A stretch of 64,000 nucleotides of DNA from UBA2334 sp049653005 (GTDB taxonomy: Bacteria; Pseudomonadota; Gammaproteobacteria; Burkholderiales; Burkholderiaceae_C): assembly GCA_049653005.1 (NCBI GenBank), contig JBASFL010000104.1, positions 1 to 64,000 of the forward strand, written 5' to 3'. This document shows, in pieces, positions 8,746 through 17,123 of the stretch (the first letter of the stretch is position 1; every line of letters begins with the position of its first letter). The notes below the pieces were generated by a model. The model was not told where the DNA came from, made no database searches, and saw only the letters and a list, made by a program, of their open reading frames with translations. A program made the translations under genes and the position numbers.

Positions 8746-8870
8746 CCTTTCTCCCCGTCATGGCCGTGCAGGCCTGCTCACACAGGGGCATTCCCCGGGG
8801 TGTATATTTTTGATTTTTGTCATGCCGTGGGCTTTGCCCTGCGGCCCTCTTTTTGAGCTTTTGCCCCCCC

Positions 8871-9614
8871 ATGATCCCCATCAAAACCGATTCAGCCTGG
8901 CGCGGCACCGCCGATTGCCGCAACTGTGGGATTCGGGACATGGTGCTGTTTGCCGACTTGAAGGAGGAGGACTTCAGCCTCATCCACGCGCCCATTGACG
9001 ACCTGGAGTTCAACGCGGGCGACAGCCTCCAGCGCATGGGCGACCAAGCCGCCAGCCTCATGACGCTGCGGGTGGGCATGGTCAAGCTGGTGCGCAACAT
9101 GGCCGACGGCCGCCAGCGCATCGTGCGCGTGCTGCGCCCCGGCGATGTGTTGGGCCTGGAGGCCTTGTTTTCCAGCACCTACGAGTGCGAGGCGGTGGCC
9201 CTGACCCCCGTCAAGGTGTGCCGGTTGCCGGTGGAGGTGATCCACCGCCTGAACACCGAAACCCCGCGCCTGCACCAGCGCCTGATGGGCAAATGGCACC
9301 AAAGCCTGAAAGAAGCCGACGACTGGCTGGCCGACCTGAACTTTGGCAACGCACGCCAGCGCCTGGCCGGGCTGGTGCTGAAGATGCGGGCCCATGCCCT
9401 GGCCGGTTCGCCATTGCCGGGCACCTCGGTCGAGTCCGGGGTGGTCACGCTGTTTTCCCGGGAAGACATGGGTGCCATGCTCGACCTGAAGCTGGAAACC
9501 GTCAGCCGCACGCTCAGCGCCTTCATCCGCGAAGGCTTGCTGGAACCCATGGACCGCCAAGGCCGTGCCTACCGCGTGCTGGACGAAGCCCGGCTGGCCA
9601 GCCCCAAAGACTGA
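8871..9614 (+). CDS. Crp/Fnr-family transcriptional regulator
   Basis: A 247-residue regulator with an N-terminal cyclic-nucleotide-binding fold (about residues 25-140, with the RPGDVLGLEALFS turn) and a C-terminal winged helix. The recognition helix LETVSRTLSAF has the E-x-x-S-R pattern that reads TTGAT half-sites in FNR/ANR proteins. Near the N-terminus CRNC resembles the first two iron-sulfur ligands of FNR, and a later Cys (KVCRLP) matches the fourth; the third ligand position is Val/Leu. Oxygen sensing by a normal 4Fe-4S cluster is therefore doubtful. The start at 8871 puts CRNC at residue 18, as in FNR. Confidence 0.85.
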   Translation: MIPIKTDSAWRGTADCRNCGIRDMVLFADLKEEDFSLIHAPIDDLEFNAGDSLQRMGDQAASLMTLRVGMVKLVRNMADGRQRIVRVLRPGDVLGLEALFSSTYECEAVALTPVKVCRLPVEVIHRLNTETPRLHQRLMGKWHQSLKEADDWLADLNFGNARQRLAGLVLKMRAHALAGSPLPGTSVESGVVTLFSREDMGAMLDLKLETVSRTLSAFIREGLLEPMDRQGRAYRVLDEARLASPKD

Positions 9615-9714
9615 TTCAGGGTAAACCCTTGCCTTGCGGTATGTGGAATCCACAGCCGCAAAGGCCCCGCAGGCGCGCAGAATCTCGACGTTCCAACGTT
9701 TGAGGAGACCGCTT

Positions 9715-10203
9715 GTGCTGGTGAAAAATCAGAAAGACTTTTTTGGTGGGCTGCTGTTCACCGTGATAGGGGGCGCCTTTGCCTATGGCGCCAGCACCTA
9801 CCAGGTGGGCGATGCCGCCCGCATGGGCCCGGGCTATTTCCCACTGCTGCTGGGCATCATCCTGGCGGTGATGGGTGCTGTGGTCATTCTGCAATCGCTC
9901 ATCAAAGGCCACCCCGATGGCGACCCCATTGGCAAATGGGCGCTGAAGCCCTTGGTGTTCGTGTTGGGGGCCAACGTGGCCTTTGGCGCTTTGCTGGTGG
10001 GTTTGCCCTCTATCGGCTTGCCTGGTTTCGGTTTGGTGGTCGCGATTTTTGCGCTGGTGATCATTGCCAGCCTGGCAGGCGACACCTTCAATTTGAAAGA
10101 AGTGCTGGTGCTGGCCGCCATTCTGTCGGTGGGCAGCTACCTGGCGTTTGTCAAGTTGCTGGCATTGCAGTTCCCGGTGTGGCCCACCTTCATCACCGGT
10201 TAA
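9715..10203 (+). CDS. tctB: Tripartite tricarboxylate transporter, small permease TctB
   Basis: A 162-residue membrane protein with four hydrophobic segments. It contains the TctB motif region GxGYFPLLLGxIL (here GPGYFPLLLGIIL) and an upstream KDFFGGLLF opening. The GTG at 9715 is chosen because GAGGAG sits 7 bp before it. It forms an operon with tctA 16 bp downstream. No periplasmic TctC solute receptor is encoded in the window, so the receptor must be supplied from elsewhere. Confidence 0.88.
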   Translation: MLVKNQKDFFGGLLFTVIGGAFAYGASTYQVGDAARMGPGYFPLLLGIILAVMGAVVILQSLIKGHPDGDPIGKWALKPLVFVLGANVAFGALLVGLPSIGLPGFGLVVAIFALVIIASLAGDTFNLKEVLVLAAILSVGSYLAFVKLLALQFPVWPTFITG

Positions 10204-10219
10204 AACAAGAAAGCACCCC

Positions 10220-11731
10220 ATGGAATTGTTTGACAACCTTGCGTTGGGTTTTGGCGTGGCCTTCACGGCCCAAAACCTCATGTACGCCTTCATTGGCTGT
10301 TTGCTGGGCACGCTGATCGGTGTGTTGCCGGGCATTGGCCCCGTGGCCACCATTGCCATGCTGCTGCCCGCCACTTACGCGCTGCCCCCCGTGGCCGCGC
10401 TCATCATGCTGGCCGGCATTTACTACGGGGCGCAATACGGCGGCTCCACCACTGCCATTTTGGTGAACCTGCCGGGCGAATCGTCGTCGGTGGTCACCGT
10501 GATTGACGGCTACCAAATGGCCCGCAAAGGCCGTGCAGGCCCAGCGCTGGCCGCTGCCGGTTTGGGTTCGTTTTTTGCCGGTTGTGTGGGCACCTTGATT
10601 CTGGCCGCCTTCGCCGCGCCGCTGACCGAGGTGGCGTTCAAGTTCGGCCCAGCCGAATACTTCTCGCTGATGATTCTGGGCCTGATCGGCGCGGTGGTGC
10701 TGGCCTCTGGCTCGCTGCTGAAAGCCCTGGCCATGATCGTGCTGGGCTTGCTCATGGGCATGGTCGGCACCGACGTGAACTCGGGTGTGCCCCGCTTCAC
10801 GTTTGACATCCCCGAGCTGTCCGACGGCATTGGCTTCGTGGTGATTGCCATGGGTGTGTTTGGCTACGGCGAAATCATCAGCAACCTGGCCCACGGCGAT
10901 GAAAAGCGCGAAGTGTTCACGGGCAAGGTGCAAGGCCTCATGCCCACCAAAGAAGACTTCAAGAACATGGTGCCTGCCGTGCTGCGCGGCACCGCGCTGG
11001 GTTCTGCCCTGGGCATCTTGCCCGGTGGTGGCGCGCTGCTGGCCGCTTTTGCCGCCTACACGGTGGAAAAGAAAACCAAGCTCAAGCCCGGCGAAGTGCC
11101 GTTTGGCCAAGGCAACATCCGTGGCGTGGCCGCCCCTGAGTCGGCCAACAACGCGGGTTCGCAAACCTCGTTCATCCCACTGCTGACGCTGGGCATTCCC
11201 CCCAACGCCGTGATGGCGCTGATGGTGGGTGCCATGACCATCCACAACATCCAGCCTGGCCCCCAGGTGATGACCAGCAACCCCGAGCTGTTCTGGGGCT
11301 TGATTGCCTCCATGTGGATCGGCAACGCCATGCTCATCATCCTGAACCTGCCGCTGATTGGCATCTGGATCAAGCTGCTGACCGTGCCTTACCGCTGGCT
11401 GTTCCCGGCCATCGTGCTGTTCTGCGCCATTGGCGTGTATTCCACCAACAACAACACCTTCGACATCTGGATGGTGGCGGGCTTTGGTGCCGTGGGTTAC
11501 ACCTTCATCAAGCTGGGGCTTGAACCCGCGCCGCTGTTGCTGGGCTTCATTTTGGGCCCCATGATGGAAGAAAACCTGCGCCGCGCGCTGCTGCTGTCGC
11601 GGGGCGACTGGAGCGTGTTTGTCAGCCGTCCGCTGTCGGCCACGCTGCTGGCGTTCGCCGTGCTGTTGCTGGTGATCGTGATGTTGCCCGCGGTGAAGAG
11701 CAAACGCGAAGAGGCGTTTGTCGAAGAGTGA
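10220..11731 (+). CDS. tctA: Tripartite tricarboxylate transporter, large permease TctA
   Basis: A 503-residue polytopic inner-membrane permease, the main translocation subunit of the TTT system that imports citrate and related carboxylates with a cation. TctA signatures are present: LIGVLPGIGPVATIAMLLP near residue 30, YGGSTTAILVNLPGE near 70 and GIPPNAVMALM in the second half, with internal pseudo-symmetry of hydrophobic segments. It is cotranscribed with tctB, and a strong hairpin terminator follows. Confidence 0.92.
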   Translation: MELFDNLALGFGVAFTAQNLMYAFIGCLLGTLIGVLPGIGPVATIAMLLPATYALPPVAALIMLAGIYYGAQYGGSTTAILVNLPGESSSVVTVIDGYQMARKGRAGPALAAAGLGSFFAGCVGTLILAAFAAPLTEVAFKFGPAEYFSLMILGLIGAVVLASGSLLKALAMIVLGLLMGMVGTDVNSGVPRFTFDIPELSDGIGFVVIAMGVFGYGEIISNLAHGDEKREVFTGKVQGLMPTKEDFKNMVPAVLRGTALGSALGILPGGGALLAAFAAYTVEKKTKLKPGEVPFGQGNIRGVAAPESANNAGSQTSFIPLLTLGIPPNAVMALMVGAMTIHNIQPGPQVMTSNPELFWGLIASMWIGNAMLIILNLPLIGIWIKLLTVPYRWLFPAIVLFCAIGVYSTNNNTFDIWMVAGFGAVGYTFIKLGLEPAPLLLGFILGPMMEENLRRALLLSRGDWSVFVSRPLSATLLAFAVLLLVIVMLPAVKSKREEAFVEE

Positions 11732-11782
11732 CGCCCCGACACAGCCTCGCGTGACGCGGGCCTGTCCCGCAAGCGGCACCCC

Positions 11783-11809
11783 AACGGCACCTTTTCAGGT
11801 GCCGTTTTT
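11783..11809 (+). terminator. Rho-independent terminator after tctBA
   Basis: A 9-bp perfect stem AACGGCACC / GGTGCCGTT with a 6-nt loop, followed by a run of five T. It lies between tctA and the gamma-glutamyltransferase gene, so the latter needs its own promoter. Confidence 0.85.
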
Positions 11810-11873
11810 CTTTGGTGCCACAGTCCAGGCCATGCCTGCCGCCACAATCCGTGTCCCTGTTCAGGAGCCGACC

Positions 11874-13547
11874 ATGCACCTTGCCTCCGCCGTTCAAAAC
11901 CCCAACCCCTACCGCAGCGTGCGCCTGCCCGTGTTTGCGCGCAACGTGGTGTCCACCTCGCACCCGCTGGCGGCGCAGGCGGGCCTGCACATGCTGCGCA
12001 GCGGGGGCAACGCGGTCGATGCGGCCGTGGCTGCGGCGGCCGTCATGACGGTGGTGGAGCCCGTGAGCAACGGCCTGGGCAGCGATGCTTTTGCACTGGT
12101 GTGGGCCGGGGGCGAGTTGCACGGGCTCAACGCCTCGGGCCGTGCCCCGCAGGCCTGGACGCCGGGCTACTTCGCGGGCAAATACGGCGACGCCGCCACC
12201 GCCCCACCCAAACGCGGCATCGACAGCGTGACCGTGCCCGGCGCGGTCAGCGGCTGGGTGGCCTTGAGCGAGCGCTTTGGCAAGCTGCCCTTTGGCGACC
12301 TGATGCAGCCCGCCATTGAAGTGGCCGAGCGCGGCTGCGCCGTGCCCCCCGTGGTGCAGGGCAAGTGGGCGGCGGTGGTCAACGAGCTGGGCGGCCAGCC
12401 CGGCTTTGCCCAGGCGTTTTTGCCCAAGGGCCGGGCGCCGCTGGTGGGGGAGTTGTGGTCTTTTCGGGCTGCAGTGCTTGCCCTGAAAGCGATTGCAGCT
12501 ACCAAGGGTGAAGCGTTTTACCGGGGCGAAATTGCCCAGGCCTTGGCCCGCTTTGCCGCGCAGCAAGGCGGCGCACTCACCCAGGCCGACCTGGCCGCCC
12601 ACACCCCCGAGTGGGTGCAGCCCATTGGCCAAACCTACCGGGGCCACATCCTGCACGAAATACCGCCCAGCGGCCAGGGCATTGCGGCGCTGATGGCCTT
12701 GGGGCTGTTGCAGCACTTCGACGTGGCGGCCCTGCCGGTGGACAGCGTGGCCGCGCAGCACCTGCAAATCGAGGCCATGAAGCTCGCCTTTGCCGACGCC
12801 TACCGCTTCGTGGCCGAACCCGCCGCCATGCAGGTGTCGGTGGAAGAGCTGTTGTCTCCTGCCTACCTGGCCCAGCGCGCCAAACTCATCGACCCCCGCC
12901 GCGCCCAGGCCCCGCATGCCGGCACACCGAACGACCCGCACCGCCGGGGCGGCACCATTTACCTGACGGCCGCCGACGAGAGCGGGATGATGGTCAGCTT
13001 CATCCAGAGCAACTACATGGGTTTTGGCTCGGGCTGCGTGGAGCCCACGTTTGGCATCAGCCTGCAAAACCGGGGGCACGGGTTTGCGCTGCCTGCCGCG
13101 TTTGCCGGGGGCCAGGGCAACCCAGCCAACGTCGTGGCGCCGGGCAAGCGACCGTTCCACACCATCATTCCGGCCTTCCTCACCCGTCCAGCTGCAGACG
13201 GCGGGCTGGACCCGGTGATGGCCTTTGGTGTGATGGGCGCCAACATGCAACCGCAGGGCCACCTGCAAACCCTGGTGCGCCTGCTCGACCACGGGCAAAG
13301 CCTGCAAGCCGCCTGCGACGCGCCGCGCTGGCGCTTCAACACCGGCCTGTCCATCAACGTGGAAGCGGGCATGAACCCCGACACCGTGGCTGGGCTGCAA
13401 GCCCTGGGCCACCGGGTGGACGTGATTCAGGACAGCTACCAGGACTTTGGCGCGGGCCAGTTCATCTGGTGCCTGGGCGACCCGGCCACCCAGGGCTACA
13501 TGGCCGCCAGCGACCCCCGGCGCGATGGGCAGGCGGCGGGGTGGTAG
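11874..13547 (+). CDS. ggt: Gamma-glutamyltransferase family protein
   Basis: A 557-residue Ntn hydrolase of the gamma-glutamyltranspeptidase family, which cleaves or transfers gamma-glutamyl groups of glutathione-like substrates. Family landmarks are a LRSGGNAVDAAVA opening, the processing-site nucleophile Thr in RRGGTIYLT near residue 360, and GFGSG and PGKRPFHTIIP near the small-subunit active site. No signal peptide is visible, as in the cytoplasmic or YwrD-type members. The ATG at 11874 has AGGAG 9 bp upstream; an earlier in-frame start would run through the terminator. A weak copy of the dispersed repeat lies at 12460-12505. Confidence 0.87.
   Translation: MHLASAVQNPNPYRSVRLPVFARNVVSTSHPLAAQAGLHMLRSGGNAVDAAVAAAAVMTVVEPVSNGLGSDAFALVWAGGELHGLNASGRAPQAWTPGYFAGKYGDAATAPPKRGIDSVTVPGAVSGWVALSERFGKLPFGDLMQPAIEVAERGCAVPPVVQGKWAAVVNELGGQPGFAQAFLPKGRAPLVGELWSFRAAVLALKAIAATKGEAFYRGEIAQALARFAAQQGGALTQADLAAHTPEWVQPIGQTYRGHILHEIPPSGQGIAALMALGLLQHFDVAALPVDSVAAQHLQIEAMKLAFADAYRFVAEPAAMQVSVEELLSPAYLAQRAKLIDPRRAQAPHAGTPNDPHRRGGTIYLTAADESGMMVSFIQSNYMGFGSGCVEPTFGISLQNRGHGFALPAAFAGGQGNPANVVAPGKRPFHTIIPAFLTRPAADGGLDPVMAFGVMGANMQPQGHLQTLVRLLDHGQSLQAACDAPRWRFNTGLSINVEAGMNPDTVAGLQALGHRVDVIQDSYQDFGAGQFIWCLGDPATQGYMAASDPRRDGQAAGW
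12460..12505 (+). repeat. Dispersed repeat, weak copy R2 (in ggt)
   Basis: Matches the right box (GCAGCTACCAA) and a diverged left box (GGGCTGCAGTGCTTG). It is in frame in the ggt gene. This is a weak copy and could be chance similarity. Confidence 0.4.
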
Positions 13548-13582
13548 AGCTTGCTTGAGAAGCATTTCATATAAGTGGCAAA

Positions 13583-13619
13583 ATTCAACCGATTGAATAA
13601 AAAATTCAGATTCAATCGG
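13583..13619. promoter_or_regulatory. Inverted-repeat operator of hipBA module 1
   Basis: Perfect 10-bp arms CCGATTGAAT (13589-13598) and ATTCAATCGG (13610-13619) with an 11-bp spacer, plus a nested palindrome ATTCAA-CCGA-TTGAAT at 13583-13598. The element ends 6 bp before the antitoxin ATG. It is the expected place for HipB autoregulation. Confidence 0.7.
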
Positions 13620-13625
13620 TAAAAA

Positions 13626-13964
13626 ATGACTGATTTTTCCCTTGCCTTGCCAGATGAAATTTGCGCCCTCTTGGGCCAGCGGGTCCGCGCCCGCCGTTTG
13701 GCGCTGAACTTGCCTGCCGAAGAACTGGCCGCGCGCGTGGGGGTTTCAGACAAAACGCTGCGCAACTTCGAGCAAACGGGCCGCTGCCATCTGGACACCT
13801 TTGTGCGTGTGCTGGAGGCCCTCAACGCCTTGACCGATTTGCAAGGGGTGCTGGTCACGCAAACCCATTCCATCGCGCAGATGCGCCAGCAGGCCCAGCC
13901 CCAACCGCGCCAGCGGGCTTCGGTACCGCGCGCCCGCAAGCCCACCCCCGGAGCCGCTGCGTGA
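13626..13964 (+). CDS. hipB: HipB-like XRE antitoxin
   Basis: A 112-residue DNA-binding protein with a central helix-turn-helix of the XRE/Cro type (about residues 15-75, AARVGVSDKTLRNFEQTG) and a basic, Ala/Pro-rich tail. Its last codons overlap the GTG start of the HipA-like kinase, the usual antitoxin-first arrangement. It should neutralise HipA and repress its own operon through the inverted repeat just upstream. Confidence 0.85.
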   Translation: MTDFSLALPDEICALLGQRVRARRLALNLPAEELAARVGVSDKTLRNFEQTGRCHLDTFVRVLEALNALTDLQGVLVTQTHSIAQMRQQAQPQPRQRASVPRARKPTPGAAA

Positions 13965-15214
13965 AAGCCCTGACCGTGCGCTACGAGGGCTTTGGGCAGT
14001 CTGTGCCACTGGGCACCCTGGCCGACGACGGCAAGGCCGTGTTGTTCGAATACAGCCCCGAAGCGCTGGCCCTGGGGCTTGACCTGTCGCCCCTGCGCTT
14101 GCCCTTGCGCCTGGCCGCCTACCCCGATCGACCGGGCGACTACCAGGCACTTCACGGCGTGCCCGGTTTGGTGTGCGACTCACTGCCCGATGGCTGGGGC
14201 TTTCGGCTGTTGCACCGGCGCATGCGGGCCAGGGGCTTGAACCCCGCGGCCTTGTCCACCCTCGACCACCTGGCCTGTCTCGGCAGCCACACCATGGGGG
14301 CGCTCACCTACCACCCCGCAGACCCCGTTGATCTGCCAGCCGAAGACCTGTCGCTGTGGGCCCTGGCCCAAGAGGTGCAGGCCGTGGAATCCGACGATGG
14401 CCACCCCGTGTTGGCCGAGCTGGCCCGCGTGGGCGGCTCACCCGGCGGTGCGCGGCCCAAAGCCCTGGTGCATTTCAACCCCCAAACCCAGGCGCTCAGC
14501 ACCCAGGCGCACCAAGTGCCCGGTGGGCAACCCTGGCTGGTGAAGTTTGCTGCGGCCGGTGACACCGCCGACAGCTGTGTGCTGGAATTCCTTTACGCCC
14601 AGCTGGCCGGGGCCTGTCAGCTGGGCATGGCCGACACCCACTTGTTTGAGTTGCCCGGCGGGCGCTTTGCCTTCGGCACCCAGCGTTTTGACCGGCGGGA
14701 CGGCGCCCGTGTGCACGTGCACACCCTGGCCGGGCTGCTGCACGCCAACTTTCAGGTGCCCTCGGTGGGTTACGAAGACTTCTTTCGCGCCACCCGCCGC
14801 CTGACCCGAGACCAGCGCGAGCTGGTGAAGGCCCTGAAAATCTGTGTGTTCAACGTGCTGATGCACAACCGCGACGACCACGCCAAAAACCTCTCCTTCC
14901 AGCGCGAGGCCGATGGCCGCTGGTTGCTGGCCCCGCCCTATGACCTGACCCATTGCGCCGGCCACCGGGGCGAGCACTTCATGGACGTGGCCGGCGAAGG
15001 CCGGGCTCCCGCGCGGGCGCACGTGCTGGCTGCAGCAGCCGGTGCTGGTTTGCCCGCCGCCGTGGCTGCACGCGCCGTGGACGAAGTGCTGGCGCAAGTC
15101 ACCCCCGACCTGTTTTGGCGCGAGGCCCAAAACCTGCCCTTGCTGGCATCCACCCGTGACCGCGTGCACCAGGCCGTGACGGCCAACCACGCCCGGTTGC
15201 AAAAAAATGCATGA
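13961..15214 (+). CDS. hipA: HipA-like serine/threonine kinase toxin
   Basis: A 417-residue HipA-fold kinase. The family hallmarks are present: N-terminal subdomain 1 followed by PDGWG, the GGSPGGARPKALV phosphate-binding loop near residue 163, the ATP lysine in WLVKF, the catalytic loop NRDDHAKN near residue 305 and the metal-binding motif PPYDLTH. HipA kinases of this kind arrest translation by phosphorylating aminoacyl-tRNA synthetases such as GltX. It is translated from GTG overlapping the antitoxin stop. The end of the gene overlaps the first possible ATG of the EamA gene. Confidence 0.87.
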   Translation: MKALTVRYEGFGQSVPLGTLADDGKAVLFEYSPEALALGLDLSPLRLPLRLAAYPDRPGDYQALHGVPGLVCDSLPDGWGFRLLHRRMRARGLNPAALSTLDHLACLGSHTMGALTYHPADPVDLPAEDLSLWALAQEVQAVESDDGHPVLAELARVGGSPGGARPKALVHFNPQTQALSTQAHQVPGGQPWLVKFAAAGDTADSCVLEFLYAQLAGACQLGMADTHLFELPGGRFAFGTQRFDRRDGARVHVHTLAGLLHANFQVPSVGYEDFFRATRRLTRDQRELVKALKICVFNVLMHNRDDHAKNLSFQREADGRWLLAPPYDLTHCAGHRGEHFMDVAGEGRAPARAHVLAAAAGAGLPAAVAARAVDEVLAQVTPDLFWREAQNLPLLASTRDRVHQAVTANHARLQKNA

Positions 15215-15262
15215 AAAATATGCCTCCAGCGCTTGATGGTATTGCCATGGATGCTAGAAAAA
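15212..15262 (+). repeat. Dispersed repeat, copy R3 (hipA/eamA junction)
   Basis: Left box GCCTCCAGCGCTTGATGG. The centre pairs ATGG (15236-15239) with CCAT (15245-15248), and the right box is degraded (ATGCTAGAAAA). It covers the start region of the EamA gene. Confidence 0.7.
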
Positions 15263-16137
15263 AAGCATTGATGGGTTTGGCCCTGGCCGCAGCGGGCTCC
15301 ATCGCGTTCAGCGGCAAAGCCATCATCGTCAAGCTGGCCTACCGCCACGGGGTGGATGCCGTCACCCTGCTGATGTTCCGCATGCTGTTTGCCCTGCCCA
15401 TGTTCCTGGCCATGGCCTGGTGGGCCAGCCGGGGGCAGCCGCGCCTGTCCCGGCGCGACTGGCTGGGTGTGCTGGGCCTGGGTTTCAGCGGCTATTACCT
15501 GGCCAGCTTTCTGGACTTTTGGGGCCTGCAACACATCAGCGCCAGCCTGGAACGGCTCATTCTGTACCTCAACCCCACGCTGGTGCTGCTCTTGGGCTGG
15601 GCGCTGTATGGGCGGCGCATCACCGCCCGCCAGGCCGGGGCCATGGCGCTGAGCTACGGCGGGGTGCTGGTGGTGTTCGGGCACGAGGTCAACTTTGACT
15701 CGGGCGGCACGCTGCTGGGTGGTGCCCTGGTGTTTGGCAGCGCGGTGAGTTACGCCGTGTATTTGCTGTACAGCGGCGAAATGGTCAAACGCCTGGGCTC
15801 GCTGCGCCTGGTGGGCCTGGCCACCACGGTGGCCTGTGTGCTGTGCATCGGGCAATTTGTGTGGCTGCGCCCGCTGTCGGCGGCGGTGGTCGCGCCCGAG
15901 GTGGTGTGGCTCTCGGTGCTCAACGCCGTGGCCTGCACCGCCGCGCCTGTCCTGATGGTGATGATGGCCATTGAGCGCATCGGCTCTGGCCTGACGGCAC
16001 AGACCGGCATGATTGGCCCCATGTCCACCATCGCCATGGGTGTGGTGCTGCTGGGCGAGCCGTTCAACGGCTGGGTGGGGGTGGGTACCGTGCTGGTGAT
16101 GGGCGGCGTGTTTTGGGTCAGCCGCAGCAAAGCTTGA
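15247..16137 (+). CDS. EamA/DMT-family transporter
   Basis: An inner-membrane protein with about ten hydrophobic segments and the duplicated EamA domain of the drug/metabolite transporter superfamily. Each half carries the family's conserved pattern, for example FRMLFALPMF in half one and an MVVLLGEPF-type motif (VVLLGEPFNGW) near the end of half two. The ATG at 15247 (296 residues) is preferred; an in-frame ATG at 15211 would overlap the hipA stop, and its extra 12 residues come entirely from the dispersed repeat. The substrate is unknown. Confidence 0.82.
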   Translation: MDARKKALMGLALAAAGSIAFSGKAIIVKLAYRHGVDAVTLLMFRMLFALPMFLAMAWWASRGQPRLSRRDWLGVLGLGFSGYYLASFLDFWGLQHISASLERLILYLNPTLVLLLGWALYGRRITARQAGAMALSYGGVLVVFGHEVNFDSGGTLLGGALVFGSAVSYAVYLLYSGEMVKRLGSLRLVGLATTVACVLCIGQFVWLRPLSAAVVAPEVVWLSVLNAVACTAAPVLMVMMAIERIGSGLTAQTGMIGPMSTIAMGVVLLGEPFNGWVGVGTVLVMGGVFWVSRSKA

Positions 16138-16168
16138 GTGGTTTGGTTTTTTTCACATGAGGTGACAC

Positions 16169-17002
16169 ATGGATTTGGGTTTGCAAGGCAAATGGGCGCT
16201 GGTTTGCGGCGCCAGCAAAGGGCTGGGCCTGGGCTGTGCACAGGCACTGGCCGCCGAGGGCGTGAACGTGGTGATGGTGGCCCGTGGGGCCGACGTGTTG
16301 CACGCCGCCGCTGAAAATATCAGAGCTGACTTGTCAATACAGACAAGCGCTGAAGGCCAAAAAATCTTGAAAAATGTGGTGCTGGCCGTGGCCGCCGACA
16401 TCACCACGCCCGAGGGCCGCGCCGCCGCACTGGGCGTGGCCGGTGGCCCCGGCACCGCGTTCGACATCGTGGTGACCAACGCCGGTGGCCCACCCCCCGG
16501 CGACTTCCGCGACTGGGAGCGCGACGCGTGGCTGAAGGCCATCGACGCCAACATGCTCACCCCCATCGAACTCATCAAAGCCACGGTGGACGGCATGGCC
16601 GCGCGCGGGTTTGGCCGCATCGTCAACATCACCAGCAGCGCGGTGAAAGCGCCCATCGACATCCTGGGCCTGAGCAACGGCGCCCGCAGCGGCCTCACCG
16701 GCTTCGTGGCCGGCGTGGCCCGCAACCCCACGCTGGCGGCCCATGGTGTGACGCTGAACAACCTGCTGCCCGGCAAGTTCGACACCGACCGCATCAAAAC
16801 AACCATAGCCGGGGCCGCCCAGAAACAGGGCAAAACGGTGGACGAGGTGCGCGCCGCCCAAATCGCGCAAATCCCGGCCAAACGCTTCGGCACCCCACAA
16901 GAGTTCGGCCAGATCTGCGCGTTTCTGTGCAGCGTGCAGGCGGGCTACATCACGGGGCAGAACGTGCTGGCGGATGGGGGGGCTGTTGGGGGGGCGTTTT
17001 GA
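16169..17002 (+). CDS. SDR-family oxidoreductase with altered catalytic motif
   Basis: A 277-residue Rossmann protein of the short-chain dehydrogenase/reductase family. The NAD(P)-binding motif reads GASKGLGLG, and the NAG-type motif reads VTNAGGPPPG. The usual catalytic Y-x-x-x-K is not present: after the serine strand (NITSSAVK) the aligned segment reads GLSNGARSG. This variant recurs in a subset of SDR proteins, so activity may differ from FabG-like reductases. An inverted copy of the dispersed repeat (16312-16372) lies in frame. The gene ends about 50 bp from the first integron attC. Confidence 0.78.
   Translation: MDLGLQGKWALVCGASKGLGLGCAQALAAEGVNVVMVARGADVLHAAAENIRADLSIQTSAEGQKILKNVVLAVAADITTPEGRAAALGVAGGPGTAFDIVVTNAGGPPPGDFRDWERDAWLKAIDANMLTPIELIKATVDGMAARGFGRIVNITSSAVKAPIDILGLSNGARSGLTGFVAGVARNPTLAAHGVTLNNLLPGKFDTDRIKTTIAGAAQKQGKTVDEVRAAQIAQIPAKRFGTPQEFGQICAFLCSVQAGYITGQNVLADGGAVGGAF
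16312..16372 (-). repeat. Dispersed repeat, copy R4 (in SDR gene, inverted)
   Basis: Read on the minus strand it has the left box GGCCTTCAGCGCTTGTC and a right box GTCAGCT. The centre forms a perfect 6-bp stem, CTTGTC (16330-16335) with GACAAG (16342-16347). It is in frame in the SDR coding sequence. Confidence 0.75.
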
Positions 17003-17051
17003 GGGGTGGGAATCGGCCATCAGCGGCCCCCCGTCAAACTGGTGAGCAGTC

Positions 17052-17117
17052 GTTCAACATAGAAGTAACCGGACTGTGCGGGTTTTTGCGCAGGTCCGGT
17101 TGACTGCGGGGTTCGGC
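17052..17117 (-). other. Integron attC site 4 (distal end of array)
   Basis: The R' core GTTGAAC (minus strand, 17052-17058) and an R''-like core GCCGAAC (17111-17117) flank an 8-bp perfect stem, AACCGGAC (17067-17074) with GTCCGGTT (17094-17101). It follows the deaminase stop by about 10 bp. The array ends here, some 50 bp before the SDR stop. Confidence 0.7.
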
Positions 17118-17123
17118 ATAGAT

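Noticed and set aside
8805..8825. FNR-box-like TTGAT in the regulator's own promoter region
   Set aside because: Only one half-site (TTGAT) is present; the other half reads GTCAT.
10193..11779. 528-codon minus-strand open frame opposite tctA
   Set aside because: Antisense shadow; His-rich, and no start signal.
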